From Candidatus Poseidonia sp. (lineage in GTDB: Archaea; Thermoplasmatota; Poseidoniia; Poseidoniales; Poseidoniaceae): DNA of 64,000 nucleotides. The notes under the pieces are model-generated. The model did no database searches and was not told where the DNA came from. It saw only the letters and a list, made by a program, of their open reading frames with translations. Below, one piece after another: positions 12,635 through 22,501 of the stretch. The stretch is taken from positions 62,001-126,000 of the forward strand of contig JAKMEE010000006.1 of the NCBI GenBank assembly GCA_022426155.1, in the 5' to 3' direction. Position 1 is the stretch's first letter. Each line of letters begins with the position of its first letter. The translations under genes and the position numbers were made by a program.

Positions 12635-15241
12635 ATGGAGGGCCTCATTACGGATATTTCGGCTCTTGGAATGCCTCCGAAGTTCACTGATTTCTTGCGC
12701 TCAACATGGGGTATTGAACACCTTCACCCTCCTCAGGCTGAGGCGGCCCCGAGTGTTTTGGGTGGCAACAATACACTCATTGCCATCCCAACGGCCTCTG
12801 GAAAATCCTTGCTTGCCTACATGGGAATGATTCAACGACTGAGTGAGGGTCATGCGAAGTCAAAGGCGATCTACATTGTACCACTCAAAGCCCTCGCCAT
12901 GGAGAAATACGAAGAATTGAAGGAGATTTCAGCAGCCCTCGACCTTTCAATCGGGCTCGGCATCGGCGATGCGACAGCAGAAGCAAAAAACATCGATGAT
13001 TGCAACATTTTGGTGTGCACTTCGGAAAAACTGGACTCATTATTGCGCCATAAGGCTGAACTTGTCACGGATCTGACATGCGTCGTAGCCGATGAATTCC
13101 ATTTGATGAACGACGGAACACGTGGACCGACCTTGGAAATAAATCTCACGCGATTACGACATATTCGTCCTGAAGCTCAGTTAATTGCCCTCTCTGCAAC
13201 CGTCGGAAATTGTGAAGAACTCGCACAATGGTTGGACGCCGACCTCATTCAATCCGATTGGCGTCCAGTTGCTTTGGAATATGCAACATTCCATAATTTT
13301 CACATCGAGCCAAGAAAATTGCAATCTTCAGCAAAGAAGGGTGATGTTTCTAACCTGACGCTTCCAAGGAAATTAGAGGGGTTGAAGTCTCATCCTGTTT
13401 GGAGCGTTGTGAGTGACGGCATTGACCAGGGAAGTCAAGTTCTGATGTTCGTGGGGACTCGTCGTAGCGCCCAATCCGAGGCCAAAAACCTAGCCAAACG
13501 AGTCACTAAACGCCTTTTGAAAGAACACCCCGAACGATTGGAAGAACTCAATAATTTGGCTCAGCGACTCGAGGGGCGTTCACAGTCAAACCTTGCCGAG
13601 CAATTGGTTCAATGCATCTCTGGCGGGGTTGGGTTTCATCACGCAGGACTTACTTCAGGGCAACGGAAAGAGGTGGAGGCTGCGTTCAAATCGGGATTGC
13701 TGGTCGCATTAACAGCAACACCAACTTTGGCAGCAGGCGTCAATCTTCCAGCGCGAAGAGTCCTCGTGCGAGATCTCAAACGTTGGGATGACGGCATGAG
13801 CCGGCCGCTACCAGTTATGGAGGTGAGGCAAATGCTGGGTCGTGCAGGTCGTCCGAGATACGATACGAAAGGGGAAGCATGGGTCTACTGCAAGGGGACT
13901 GATGGATGGGAAGAAGCAGATGCAGTTTCTGACCGTTATTTCTTCGGCCCCGTTGAAGACATCACCTCGAAATTGGCAGCGGAACCCGCAATGAGGATGC
14001 ATTTGCTCGCAAGCATCGCCACCGGAGGTCTGATCCACAAAGCTTCAATTGAGCGCTTTTTCACTTCCACTTTCTTGGGATCTACCATGCCTCAGTCACA
14101 ACTTCGTGAACGTATCAACAGCATGTTGGACTGGTTGGTTGAGGAACGGTTTGTCCGTAAGGTGGGCATTGATGAGCAATTCACTGCCCATTGGTTAGAT
14201 GGGGGAATCGATGGAAATGAAAATGAAGCGTGGGACGATTCTTTACCCGTTTGGGCGACGCCTGCTCAGCTTACCACCGGGGTCGAATGGGCCCCAGAAG
14301 ATCAGAGAGGTCAATCGCCAAGTCGGAGTTCTGCACATGTCCTTCCCTCGTTGGGCTTCTCTCCAGCATCGTCACTCGACAATGTGGGCGGCTGGGTTCA
14401 ACCTACAACTCAAGATCCATTCAACATGAAATTTGAAGCAACGATGATAGGCGAGCGGGTAACACAACTTTACCTCGATCCTTTGTCAGCATCAATCCTA
14501 CGAACTGGATTGAGGCGTGCTGTCCGCCGTCATGTACGTGGCGATGCCCCAGTGACTGACTTCGGCTTACTTCACCTCGCTGTGACTACACCCGATTTCA
14601 ACTCATTATGGGCAAAATCTGCGGACATGGAGGCCAATTCTAAGGTCTGGTTGAAAACCAATGATGTGGAGGATGAATTGTTGGTAGAACCAGGTTATGC
14701 TGAAGCTTTATTGAGCAATGTGAAAAGTGCCTGGATGATTGAAAAATGGATGGATGAGGACACATTGCGGGTCCTTGAAAGTGAATTGGACGTTTCCCCA
14801 GGAGATGTCCATCATCGCGTGGACCTCATGGGGTGGTTATTGGCAGGGGCACAGCATGTTCTAATGGCAGATGATGTCTTTGCCGAGGAGCATTTGCCGG
14901 TCCTCTCAGAAATGGTTCAGCACATTAGCGTCCTCCAACAACGTGTCCGCCACGGATGCAAGACAGATCTTTTGCAACTTGTCAACATTCGCCACGTGGG
15001 CCGTCAACGGGCGAGAGAATTGGCTTCTCTCGGTATGCGACAACCTCGGGATGTGTTGACGATGAATTCCTCAACTCGTAACAAATTGCTGGCGCTTCGC
15101 GGGTGGGGTCCTGTCTTGATGAAGAACATCATGATTGAGGTCGAAAAGGTCGTAAAGCGTGATGTGAAGGGCTCTCAGCACATCAATCCATCAAGGAACG
15201 ATGACCTCCCGCTTGAAGGCGAGCGTAAAGAGGATGATTGA
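12635..15241 (+). CDS. hel308: Ski2-like DNA helicase Hel308
   Basis: Superfamily 2 helicase of 868 residues, matching archaeal Hel308, which unwinds lagging strands at stalled forks and acts in recombination repair. Motifs in order: Walker A IPTASGKS, Walker B DEFHLMND (DEFH rather than DEIH), motif III ALSATVGN, then HHAGL, TPTLAAGVNLPARR and QMLGRAGRPRYD in the second RecA domain. A winged-helix and ratchet region follows, and a C-terminal helix-hairpin-helix segment (NIRHVGRQRARELASLG). About residues 520-590 carry a low-complexity insertion not seen in typical Hel308. The ATG at 12635 is chosen because it starts just before the conserved N-terminus. The last eight bases overlap the Cgi121 gene. 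Confidence 0.93.
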   Translation: MEGLITDISALGMPPKFTDFLRSTWGIEHLHPPQAEAAPSVLGGNNTLIAIPTASGKSLLAYMGMIQRLSEGHAKSKAIYIVPLKALAMEKYEELKEISAALDLSIGLGIGDATAEAKNIDDCNILVCTSEKLDSLLRHKAELVTDLTCVVADEFHLMNDGTRGPTLEINLTRLRHIRPEAQLIALSATVGNCEELAQWLDADLIQSDWRPVALEYATFHNFHIEPRKLQSSAKKGDVSNLTLPRKLEGLKSHPVWSVVSDGIDQGSQVLMFVGTRRSAQSEAKNLAKRVTKRLLKEHPERLEELNNLAQRLEGRSQSNLAEQLVQCISGGVGFHHAGLTSGQRKEVEAAFKSGLLVALTATPTLAAGVNLPARRVLVRDLKRWDDGMSRPLPVMEVRQMLGRAGRPRYDTKGEAWVYCKGTDGWEEADAVSDRYFFGPVEDITSKLAAEPAMRMHLLASIATGGLIHKASIERFFTSTFLGSTMPQSQLRERINSMLDWLVEERFVRKVGIDEQFTAHWLDGGIDGNENEAWDDSLPVWATPAQLTTGVEWAPEDQRGQSPSRSSAHVLPSLGFSPASSLDNVGGWVQPTTQDPFNMKFEATMIGERVTQLYLDPLSASILRTGLRRAVRRHVRGDAPVTDFGLLHLAVTTPDFNSLWAKSADMEANSKVWLKTNDVEDELLVEPGYAEALLSNVKSAWMIEKWMDEDTLRVLESELDVSPGDVHHRVDLMGWLLAGAQHVLMADDVFAEEHLPVLSEMVQHISVLQQRVRHGCKTDLLQLVNIRHVGRQRARELASLGMRQPRDVLTMNSSTRNKLLALRGWGPVLMKNIMIEVEKVVKRDVKGSQHINPSRNDDLPLEGERKEDD

Positions 15242-15824
15242 AATCAATGCCTCCCTTCGCCGTATCATGGACGAACCATCCTTCCCTTGTCATAGGGTTG
15301 CGGTTGACGAAGGAGACCCAGTGGCCCATTTTCTCAAGCATAGGCCAAATTCGAATTGGGTGTTCTTAGGAGATCATGCCCTTCAATCCTCCATTCAAGC
15401 ATGGACGGCATGGACTCAGGCTCGTCGAAACGAATTCCGTGGTACATCTGTGGCCCGAAGTCTTGATGCTGAATTTATGCGCTATCTCTCTGGAACTCAT
15501 CATGTTAGTGAAGCCTTCCAACGTGCGGGATATTTGAAAGGATCAGGTTTTGGATGGGTGGTTCAACTGCCAGACGCAGAGCATTCGACAAATACTTACG
15601 AGATTGAACAACCTATGCCGCTCATCAACGAAGACTTTGAATCAACCGTTCACGAGTTGATTGAGCATTTGGGCTGGACGAAATCAACTAGCGCAATGCA
15701 TTACTCTATAGAGGGGATGAAACGTCTTGGTATTTCGGTTGAAGATTGGATGGGGCCTGTTCAAGATGACGCCCTTATTGCTCATATCATCATGGCCGAT
15801 GACCAGAGTTCTTCCCACCGATAA
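15234..15824 (+). CDS. cgi121: KEOPS complex subunit Cgi121
   Basis: A 196-residue protein resembling Cgi121/TPRKB, the subunit that brings tRNA to the KEOPS complex for N6-threonylcarbamoyladenosine formation at position 37. The best evidence is the block EFMRYLSGTHHVSEAFQRAG (about residues 80-100), which fits the family pattern of Glu, aromatic-Leu-Ser-Gly, and an Ala-rich helix. The position directly after hel308 agrees with a neighbourhood I recall from other archaea. The start ATG sits inside the hel308 stop region (ATGATTGA), giving an eight-base overlap. The protein is longer than many archaeal Cgi121 because of its N-terminal extension. No other KEOPS gene is in the window. Confidence 0.7.
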   Translation: MIEINASLRRIMDEPSFPCHRVAVDEGDPVAHFLKHRPNSNWVFLGDHALQSSIQAWTAWTQARRNEFRGTSVARSLDAEFMRYLSGTHHVSEAFQRAGYLKGSGFGWVVQLPDAEHSTNTYEIEQPMPLINEDFESTVHELIEHLGWTKSTSAMHYSIEGMKRLGISVEDWMGPVQDDALIAHIIMADDQSSSHR

Positions 15825-15862
15825 GGGGAGGGTTCAAAGGCCACTTGCTCCTACCATACCCC

Positions 15863-17305
15863 ATGGTTATGGCAGCGAATCCCGGAAGTCCCCACACGCC
15901 AAGCACAGGGCGATATTTGGACCAAGAACGTATTGGACGGGCCTTGGACAATGCCACTCAACACGGTGCAACTTATGCTGAAGTCCGTCTTGTAGCCTTC
16001 ACACAATCCTCGGTAGCTATGCGGGATGGTGCACTTGAACGTGCAATACCTGGCCAAGAGTTGGGACTAACGCTTCGCGTACTTGCAGACGGTGCCTGGG
16101 GCGTGCATTCGACCACAGATATTTCTTCGCTGTCCGAGCAGATAGAATCCACTACCCGCCTGGCGAAAGCCGTCGCAGCACGTCGTTCATCCGGCGATTC
16201 CCCTGTCGGTCTTGCTGAGGTGCCCATCCTTCAAGACGAGATTCATTGGAAATCGAAACTTGATGTACGTCACACGGAACTCGATACGAAGATGGAGATG
16301 ATGAATGAACTGTTTGAAGGTGCATCTGGGCACAACGACGTGGTTTCCATTCGAACTGGTTGGAGCGATGAACACATTCACACGGAATTGTTGACGACCG
16401 AAGGCATGGATCGAGTGTGGTCTTTTCAACGGTCCTTAATTCACGGCATGGTCACGGCAAGAGATGGGAGCGATGTTGTTTCTTACCGAACACGACACGG
16501 TGGCCAAGGGGGTCTTGAAGTCATTCGGGAATGCGACCTCATGGAACTCGGAGAGAATGCCCAAAAAGCAGCACTTCGCCTCCTAAAAGCTGAGCGAGCC
16601 CCCTCTGGTAAGATGCCATTGGTGGCGGACAGAGACCTCACTGGTGTTTACATCCACGAAGCCCTAGGGCATCCCTGTGAGGCGGATTTGGTTGCGGCAG
16701 GTGACTCATGTCTTGATGGAAAATTAGGTCAAAAAATAGGTAACGAACTGGTCACGGTCGTCGATGATCCGACCATGATGGGTGGATACGGGGCTTATCC
16801 AATTGATGATGAAGGTGTGGATACACGCGCCAAAGTCCTGATCAAAAACGGAGTTCTGACTGAATATCTCAATCATCGGGAAACAGCTCATCATTTTGAT
16901 TTGGACCCAAACGGTGGTGCCCGAGCCCAAGATGGACTGCACCATCCATTGGTTCGTATGTCCAACACCATGATTGAAGGGGGAACGCATGCAGATCTTG
17001 ATGCTTTGTTGGCCGATATCGAATACGGTGTGTACGCCTGTGGTTCTCGTGGAGGTCAAGTTGACACTGGTCGAGGTTCCTTCCAATTTGCAGCCCAAGA
17101 AGCCTGGTTAATTGAGAACGGCGAATTAACACAACCACTCAAGGATGTCAGTGTGAGCGGCCTCACCCTGGAAATTCTCCAAAACGTCGACGGCCTCACT
17201 CGAGATGCTGCCCTTGCCTCTCCCGGCTTTTGCGGCAAAGGACAAACAGTGCCCGTCGGTGACGGTGGACCAATCATGCGGATTCGAGAAGCTTTGGTGG
17301 GATGA
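15863..17305 (+). CDS. tldD: TldD metalloprotease subunit
   Basis: Catalytic half of the TldD/TldE protease, which in bacteria degrades unfolded peptides and matures some ribosomal peptides. The 480-residue protein carries the HEALGHPCEAD motif (HExxxH) near residue 272 that binds zinc, the glycine-rich stretch GACxGG-like YACGSRGGQVDTGRG, and the PGFCGKGQTVPVG end motif of TldD. Start: ATG 15863 or 15869; there is no clear ribosome site. It overlaps the partner gene by four bases (ATGA), so the two are made together, as expected for a heterodimer. The archaeal substrate is unknown, and no peptide-precursor gene is visible nearby. Confidence 0.92.
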   Translation: MVMAANPGSPHTPSTGRYLDQERIGRALDNATQHGATYAEVRLVAFTQSSVAMRDGALERAIPGQELGLTLRVLADGAWGVHSTTDISSLSEQIESTTRLAKAVAARRSSGDSPVGLAEVPILQDEIHWKSKLDVRHTELDTKMEMMNELFEGASGHNDVVSIRTGWSDEHIHTELLTTEGMDRVWSFQRSLIHGMVTARDGSDVVSYRTRHGGQGGLEVIRECDLMELGENAQKAALRLLKAERAPSGKMPLVADRDLTGVYIHEALGHPCEADLVAAGDSCLDGKLGQKIGNELVTVVDDPTMMGGYGAYPIDDEGVDTRAKVLIKNGVLTEYLNHRETAHHFDLDPNGGARAQDGLHHPLVRMSNTMIEGGTHADLDALLADIEYGVYACGSRGGQVDTGRGSFQFAAQEAWLIENGELTQPLKDVSVSGLTLEILQNVDGLTRDAALASPGFCGKGQTVPVGDGGPIMRIREALVG

Positions 17306-18711
17306 AGATGCTACCCGATCATGCGGTTGACCGCTTGCTTGAAAACGCAAGCATTGTTGCAAAAGCCTGCAAGACAAATAATGTTGAACAATGGGATATT
17401 GTTGGATTCCAATCTTACGGCCATGAACTGGACATTGAAGCTGGCAAAATCACACTTGCTGGCGGAGGCGGTGAAGGCGGATTTGGCGTTCGAGTTCTCG
17501 AAGGTGGTCGATTTGGATTTGCCCATCTAGTTGATGTTTCAGGGGCTGAACGAGCAGTTCAACAAGCGCTCAGCATTGCACGGAAATCTCCTGTGGTCGC
17601 TGGATTTGTCTTGCCAAGTGAACAACAAGCCCAAGAAGTCGGAGGTCGTTTTGACCGAGACATTCTCGACCTTGGGCCTGAAGATTTACTGCAACAGGCA
17701 GACGACATCATTTCCGCTGTTGCCAGTGCAGATGAGCGTGCAGTTGTGACCGGCGGTGGTGTTGGAGTTTCTGCAACAGCAGGGTGTCTGATGACGAGTG
17801 AAGGCATCTTGAGCCACGGCTTGACAACTTCACACGGCATGGGCATTCAAGTGTCACTTGATGTGGATGGACAAGTTACCAGTTCCTACCAAGGAGACTC
17901 ATCAAGAAAGCGCATGAAGGAACTACCCAGTTGCATTGACCGAGCGGTTCATTGGGCCCAAATCACACAGAATCCTATCGAAGTCGAATCTGGGGCAAGT
18001 GAGACGCCTGTTTTGATGACCAGCGAAGGTTTTTCGCCCCTGTTTTCCATGGTTGTACCTCCTGCCATGCTTGGAGAGAAAATGGTGAGAGAAGAATCGT
18101 TCTGGTCAGGAAAACTCGGAGAGATTGTTATGGCTGAAGATTTGAATATCGTCGATCATGGATTGTTAGAGGGCGGTTTTTCCTCAGGTTCTCGAGATGC
18201 AGAGGGAGTGCCCCGCCAAGTCAGGCCCCTCGTTCAAGGAGGCCGCTTAGAGGCCATGCTTTGGTCGACCCGAGATGCAGCACAACAAGTGGCTCAAGGG
18301 CGCATTGAGAAAGCATCCTCAACGGGGTCTGCGGTGAGTTCAAGCCATCAATCTCCGCCCTCAACTGGTTGCACGGAATTGCAATTCACCTCAACTCAAG
18401 GTGCGAGTTCATGGGAGGCCTTGCTTGAGCGCATGCAGGATGGATTCATTGTCAATAGCGTGATGGGGGCGCATACTGCAAATCCAACGAGTGGCGATTT
18501 TTCTGTCACAACCAGCACCATTTTGCGTGTTGAAGGAGGAGAAATTGTTGGCCCTCTCAAACAGGCCGGTCTTTCCGGGAATCTTGCGAAGGCGCTTCAA
18601 TCTGGCGTGCACCTCGGAGATGATGTCCGCCGACAAGGCTCCTACTCCTCAGGGAGTATGCATCTTCCCGATGCCCTGCTCATGAACGGTTTGCGAGTCA
18701 ACCCTGCCTGA
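17302..18711 (+). CDS. tldE: TldE/PmbA, partner subunit of TldD
   Basis: Non-catalytic partner of TldD: 469 residues, same overall fold (PmbA/TldD superfamily) but without the HExxxH motif. The C-terminal block ending in GDFSVTTSTILRVEGGEIVGP matches the PmbA signature region. The early stretch with LAGGGGEGGFGVRVLEGGR fits the N-terminal domain shared by the family. The ATG overlaps the tldD stop in an ATGA arrangement. No regulation is visible. A PmbA-only protein cannot act alone, so this should form the closed TldD/TldE protease in the cytoplasm. Confidence 0.9.
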   Translation: MKMLPDHAVDRLLENASIVAKACKTNNVEQWDIVGFQSYGHELDIEAGKITLAGGGGEGGFGVRVLEGGRFGFAHLVDVSGAERAVQQALSIARKSPVVAGFVLPSEQQAQEVGGRFDRDILDLGPEDLLQQADDIISAVASADERAVVTGGGVGVSATAGCLMTSEGILSHGLTTSHGMGIQVSLDVDGQVTSSYQGDSSRKRMKELPSCIDRAVHWAQITQNPIEVESGASETPVLMTSEGFSPLFSMVVPPAMLGEKMVREESFWSGKLGEIVMAEDLNIVDHGLLEGGFSSGSRDAEGVPRQVRPLVQGGRLEAMLWSTRDAAQQVAQGRIEKASSTGSAVSSSHQSPPSTGCTELQFTSTQGASSWEALLERMQDGFIVNSVMGAHTANPTSGDFSVTTSTILRVEGGEIVGPLKQAGLSGNLAKALQSGVHLGDDVRRQGSYSSGSMHLPDALLMNGLRVNPA

Positions 18712-18822
18712 TTGGCGGCAAGAATGGTTCAACCGATTCTTTATGGCCTGTCGGCAGTGGTCATTACTTCCATGGAGGTCAAGGGAGTGTCCAGTCTCAA
18801 CCAAAACGCACGAAAGCCCGCA

Positions 18823-18841
18823 GCCTGTTCTCCGTACAGGC
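18823..18841. repeat. Short hairpin in the leader of the RPA gene
   Basis: GCCTGT and ACAGGC are exact reverse complements around a seven-base loop, 36 bases before the rpa start. A TATA-like CTTTATGG lies near 18736-18743, so the hairpin would fall in a roughly 110-base 5' leader. Confidence 0.4.
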
Positions 18842-18877
18842 AAGCAAGAACATCATTGTCTGGCGGAGGGTCGCAGT

Positions 18878-20563
18878 ATGTCTGAAGAAAAATACGCAGA
18901 TTACATCGAAGCGGTACTCAAGGAATGTCCTGAGGCCTCACCCGATGAAATTGCGGAAGCATTCTCAAAATATGAGACTGAATTTTACATCCCTCCTCAA
19001 GATGCGATGCGCTCAGTTCTTCGTCGATTCAAGAGCGGGACGAGTCCTGTTGGATCGAAGGCTGCAACCAAACAAGAAAGAGTCACAAAAAAGGTCGCCA
19101 TGTTAAGCGAATTGTCTGGAGATGATCGAGACATAGAGATCGAAGTTGCAATCATCACTCACAACATTCGTGACCAAATGATACGCGGTGAAGAGAAACA
19201 AATCGCCTTTGGGATGTTGGAAGATAATCCTTGGGAAGACAGTGGTACGAAAACTCGGTGGGATTACAAAGATTGGGGCCCGCAAGCGAATCTTGCTTCA
19301 GGGAGCATCGTCCGGATTGAAGGTGCAAGTGTGAATGAATACAATGGAAAAATGTCATTGAACATCAATCAATCAACTCGAATTGTTGTCCTCAAGGAAG
19401 GCGTGGCAACAACGGTTGCTTCCAACGATCCCATCGATATCTCAACTGTTCCCAAAGAGGGCTACATCTGTGTGGTCGGTCGCGTTCTCGCATCCCGCCC
19501 AGATCAAATCCACCGCAAGGACGGTTCGGGCTCAATCGATGTGGTCAGGGGTCGTATCGCTGATGAATCAGGCACCATTGGATTTCTTTCATGGGAGCCC
19601 TTTGACCATGAAGTCGGAACTCTGCTGAAAATTGATGGAGCACAAGTACGAAGTTTCCGAGACACTCCAGAACTCAATTTTGGACGTACGACAAAAATCG
19701 AAGTTTTTCACGATGCTAATTTCTCGGACTTGGATACATTGGCAGACAGCACTTCTCAAACCATCTCACAATTCCGTGATGGTTCTAGAGATGTCGATGC
19801 AGTGGTCCAGATTACTGAATGGGCTCGTCGTTCCTTTACAAAAGACGGTGTCGAAAAATTCCTCTGGTCCGGTCAAATCGCAGACCCCACGGGTCGTTGC
19901 CGAATGAGTGCCTGGGAAGAATTGCCTATTTCAGAGAGCGATTTGCCAATCACCGTTCGATTGAAGGCTGTTCGAGTCAGAGCCTGGCAGGGTATTCCTG
20001 ATGTCACCGTTGACCAAGCAGCACAACTTGAAATTCTTGAAAAACCACCTTGGGATGCGGAACTCGATCTCACCAACCACGCCGTTGAAGTCTCTTTGCC
20101 AGACATGGTCTCAGGGGCGAGCAGAGTAGGGTTGGAAACCACAGGATTCATCATCAGTGTCCGAGAGGATTCTGGTTTGATTCGTCGATGTACGGAATGT
20201 CGCCGAGTTCTTCGTGACGGTGCTTGTGCAGATCACGGAGCCAACGAAGGAAACGAGGATGTTCGATTGCGTTTAGTTGTCGACGATGACGGTGCCTCAG
20301 CTGCGGTTCTAGTAAACAAGGAAGCTACGTTGAAGGTTCTTGGCCTGAGTTTAGAGCAAATGCATTCAGCCATCGAGGAACATGGAGATCTTGGTTTTGT
20401 ACAGCAGGTCCGGGAATCTCTGCTCGGTCGTAGAATCAAGGCTAGTGGTCGCAGTATCGTTGATGATCAAGGTGCGATGTTGCTCGCAGATGGATTGGAA
20501 ATCATTGAACGGGATGCTCAATTGAGAGCGACTGAATTGCGTGCTTTGTGGGGGTGGGTCTGA
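18878..20563 (+). CDS. rpa: Replication protein A (single-stranded DNA-binding, multi-OB)
   Basis: Archaeal RPA large subunit, 561 residues, coating single-stranded DNA in replication and repair. After a helical N-terminal region (SPDEIAEAFSKYE, residues about 15-35) come several OB folds with recurring signs such as GSIVRIEGASVNEYNGKMSL and GYICVVGRVL. Near residue 445 a zinc-finger motif, CTECRRVLRDGACADH, sits inside the last OB fold, as in euryarchaeal RPA. ATG 18878 is chosen because GGCGGAGGG precedes it and the protein then starts at the conserved helix. A longer frame from 18743 lies in the leader. The stop overlaps the next gene by one base (TGATG). Confidence 0.88.
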   Translation: MSEEKYADYIEAVLKECPEASPDEIAEAFSKYETEFYIPPQDAMRSVLRRFKSGTSPVGSKAATKQERVTKKVAMLSELSGDDRDIEIEVAIITHNIRDQMIRGEEKQIAFGMLEDNPWEDSGTKTRWDYKDWGPQANLASGSIVRIEGASVNEYNGKMSLNINQSTRIVVLKEGVATTVASNDPIDISTVPKEGYICVVGRVLASRPDQIHRKDGSGSIDVVRGRIADESGTIGFLSWEPFDHEVGTLLKIDGAQVRSFRDTPELNFGRTTKIEVFHDANFSDLDTLADSTSQTISQFRDGSRDVDAVVQITEWARRSFTKDGVEKFLWSGQIADPTGRCRMSAWEELPISESDLPITVRLKAVRVRAWQGIPDVTVDQAAQLEILEKPPWDAELDLTNHAVEVSLPDMVSGASRVGLETTGFIISVREDSGLIRRCTECRRVLRDGACADHGANEGNEDVRLRLVVDDDGASAAVLVNKEATLKVLGLSLEQMHSAIEEHGDLGFVQQVRESLLGRRIKASGRSIVDDQGAMLLADGLEIIERDAQLRATELRALWGWV

Positions 20564-21495
20564 TGCAACGTCCTCGCGTAGCCCGCCAACCAGCCTTCCT
20601 TCTCCTCGCTTCTGAATTTGGTAGTGCCACATTGAACGAGAAGGGATCAGGTGAATATGATCCTTCATTTGTGATTACCAAATTAGGCGCTAAAGTCAAT
20701 CGTGTGATTGTTGCAGGTTTGCTGGAACGTCTTGAAATGCGAGAAACCAGCAATGGCTCGACACTGTTCCAGGGCCAACTCCGTGATCCAACCGGTCTTC
20801 ACTATTTTTCGGTGGGCGATTACAATTCTGAAATGATGCGGGAGTTGTCAAATCAATGGTCTGAGCGAACAGAACTTGGTGAACCGATTCTCCTCATGAT
20901 GACTGCCAAGACGCGATGGTACCAAACTGATGAGGGCGCCGTTTATACGTCACTTCGTCCCGAAGAAGCGTGCGAAATATCCCGAGATGTTTATGCCAAC
21001 TGGTTGTTGGATGCTTGTCAAAGTACCATGATGCGCATGAAGGCTTTAACCGCCTCACTGGAATTGGAGCCGACGATGGAAGCATACCAGCGAAGCGATC
21101 TCCCTGAAGGAATGAAACAAGGATTACTCGCCTCACGAAATCATTACGAAGAAGTGGATTTGGAGCCGTTTAACCTCCATCTTATGCAAGCTCTTGATAT
21201 TGCCGAAGGCCGTATTGAAGCTGCTACAACCCCGCCCCCTGTGGTCCGTCTACCCGATGGTGGAGGGGACCCTTCGGCAGATTCAGATGATGCATTGGAT
21301 TCGTGCATCCTTCAGGTGATTCAACATTTTGATCAAGGCGAGGGAGTTGATTTCGAAACCGTCCTCAAGAACGCTGCTGCTCAAGGATTTATTCGAGAGC
21401 ATGCCGAGTCTGCTTTGGAACGTATGACCGACGGTGGAACCATCCAAGAGCCAAGATTCGGATGGTTCAGAGTTGTTAGTTCTCCAGAAGAATAA
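20563..21495 (+). CDS. RPA-associated protein (COG3390-type)
   Basis: A 310-residue protein encoded directly after rpa, matching the arrangement of rpa with rpa-associated genes in Haloferax and other euryarchaea. The opening QRPRVARQPAFLLLASEFG resembles the characteristic start of these proteins. An OB-like domain follows (about residues 50-130) with FQGQLRDPTGLHYFSVGDY. The C-terminal 60 residues form a helical segment like the winged helix at the end of MCM and RPA partner proteins. Start ATG 20563 gives a TGATG overlap, so the two proteins are coupled and probably form a complex. Function in DNA repair is inferred from haloarchaeal work. Confidence 0.8.
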   Translation: MQRPRVARQPAFLLLASEFGSATLNEKGSGEYDPSFVITKLGAKVNRVIVAGLLERLEMRETSNGSTLFQGQLRDPTGLHYFSVGDYNSEMMRELSNQWSERTELGEPILLMMTAKTRWYQTDEGAVYTSLRPEEACEISRDVYANWLLDACQSTMMRMKALTASLELEPTMEAYQRSDLPEGMKQGLLASRNHYEEVDLEPFNLHLMQALDIAEGRIEAATTPPPVVRLPDGGGDPSADSDDALDSCILQVIQHFDQGEGVDFETVLKNAAAQGFIREHAESALERMTDGGTIQEPRFGWFRVVSSPEE

Positions 21496-21546
21496 TCCAA
21501 CACATTCAAGTCATTGTCATGATGTGCATGGGTTAGGGGTCATCAC

Positions 21547-21900
21547 ATGGCTGGAATGGATTTTTTTATTCGCCCTGCAACGGGAACATCAAGTTCGGAC
21601 TGGGTACGTATTCCCAACACAGATATGAAGGTCAAAATGACTCGCCGCCTCACCCGTACCGTGATTCGAGGTGGCGAAGGCGACGACCTTCACGACGAAG
21701 GTTCCGAATCCACAGTTTACACCGTTCGAGGGGAATTGAGTATTGATGAATACAAGCGCATTATCGCCATGTTTCGAACAGGGCAACCATACATTCACGA
21801 TCCATTTGAGGAGAGGGATGTCAAAGTGATCTTCGCAATGATGGAGTACGACAGTTCAACAGAAAGTTTTGTGTTTGAATTAATTGAAGACGCAATTTGA
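21547..21900 (+). CDS. Small protein of unknown function heading the Tad-like operon
   Basis: A 117-residue acidic protein that I do not recognise. It lacks a signal peptide and membrane helices, and looks beta-rich: strands around WVRIPNTDMKVKMTRR, STVYTVRGELS and VKVIFAMMEYD, with a helix DEYKRIIAMFRTG between. The pattern resembles small phage tail or baseplate accessory proteins, but only weakly. It ends 10 bases before the first pilus platform gene, on the same strand and similarly spaced, so it is probably part of the same transcript. It starts 51 bases after the RPA-associated gene. It may be an adaptor or a regulator of the pilus machine. This is inference. Confidence 0.6.
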   Translation: MAGMDFFIRPATGTSSSDWVRIPNTDMKVKMTRRLTRTVIRGGEGDDLHDEGSESTVYTVRGELSIDEYKRIIAMFRTGQPYIHDPFEERDVKVIFAMMEYDSSTESFVFELIEDAI

Positions 21901-21910
21901 GGGATTTGAA

Positions 21911-22492
21911 ATGCGTAAACTGGAGGAGAAGCGAGAACTCCTTTACGTGATTCGTACTCTTGATGTTTTGATGTCCTCTGGGGTTGGGCTTGAGGCTGCA
22001 TTGCATACCATTGGGAAAGGTGGATACGGGATTATCTCTGAAGACTTTTCACAAATGATGCGCCGCTTGCAAAAAGGGAACACAGGTGGTATTGGTCCTG
22101 AACTCAAGGGCCTCATGCAACGTTCTGAATCCGCAGGATACAAACGCCTTCTGAATACTCTTTACACGAACGTCACACAAAACACTGACTTGGTTGAAAC
22201 ACTCAAGAAACAGGGGACTCGAATGGAAGAGGACCGTTCAGAAGAGGTAGAAAAATACATTGAAGATCTCTCGGGAGTCCCGGAAACTCTCTTGTCAATT
22301 GGCATGATTGGACCCATTATCCTAGCCATCGTGGGTTTGGTCCCACAATTGATGAGTGGAGATTTAGGAGCTTTCATGTCCCTACCTGATTCATCGGTCA
22401 TCAACGCCGTGGTGAACATGGGGTTAGGCCTTACATTGGTGGCCATGGCTCTGATTGGGGTAAAAGCCCATACGAAAGATCCAGGGGTCTGA
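21911..22492 (+). CDS. Type II secretion F-domain platform protein, Tad-like
   Basis: A 193-residue membrane protein with one T2SF (GspF) domain. It begins with a helical cytoplasmic part (LEEKRELLYVIRTLDVLMSSG, then GGYGIISEDF) and ends with two hydrophobic helices (LSIGMIGPIILAIVGLVPQ and VVNMGLGLTLVAMALIGV). T2SF proteins form the inner-membrane platform on which the ATPase assembles pilins. In archaellum FlaJ two such domains are fused; here they are two genes, the arrangement of TadB and TadC. ATG 21911 is chosen because GAGGGATTTGAA precedes it. The next gene starts nine bases after its stop. Confidence 0.75.
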   Translation: MRKLEEKRELLYVIRTLDVLMSSGVGLEAALHTIGKGGYGIISEDFSQMMRRLQKGNTGGIGPELKGLMQRSESAGYKRLLNTLYTNVTQNTDLVETLKKQGTRMEEDRSEEVEKYIEDLSGVPETLLSIGMIGPIILAIVGLVPQLMSGDLGAFMSLPDSSVINAVVNMGLGLTLVAMALIGVKAHTKDPGV

Positions 22493-22501
22493 GGTGAGAT
22501 T

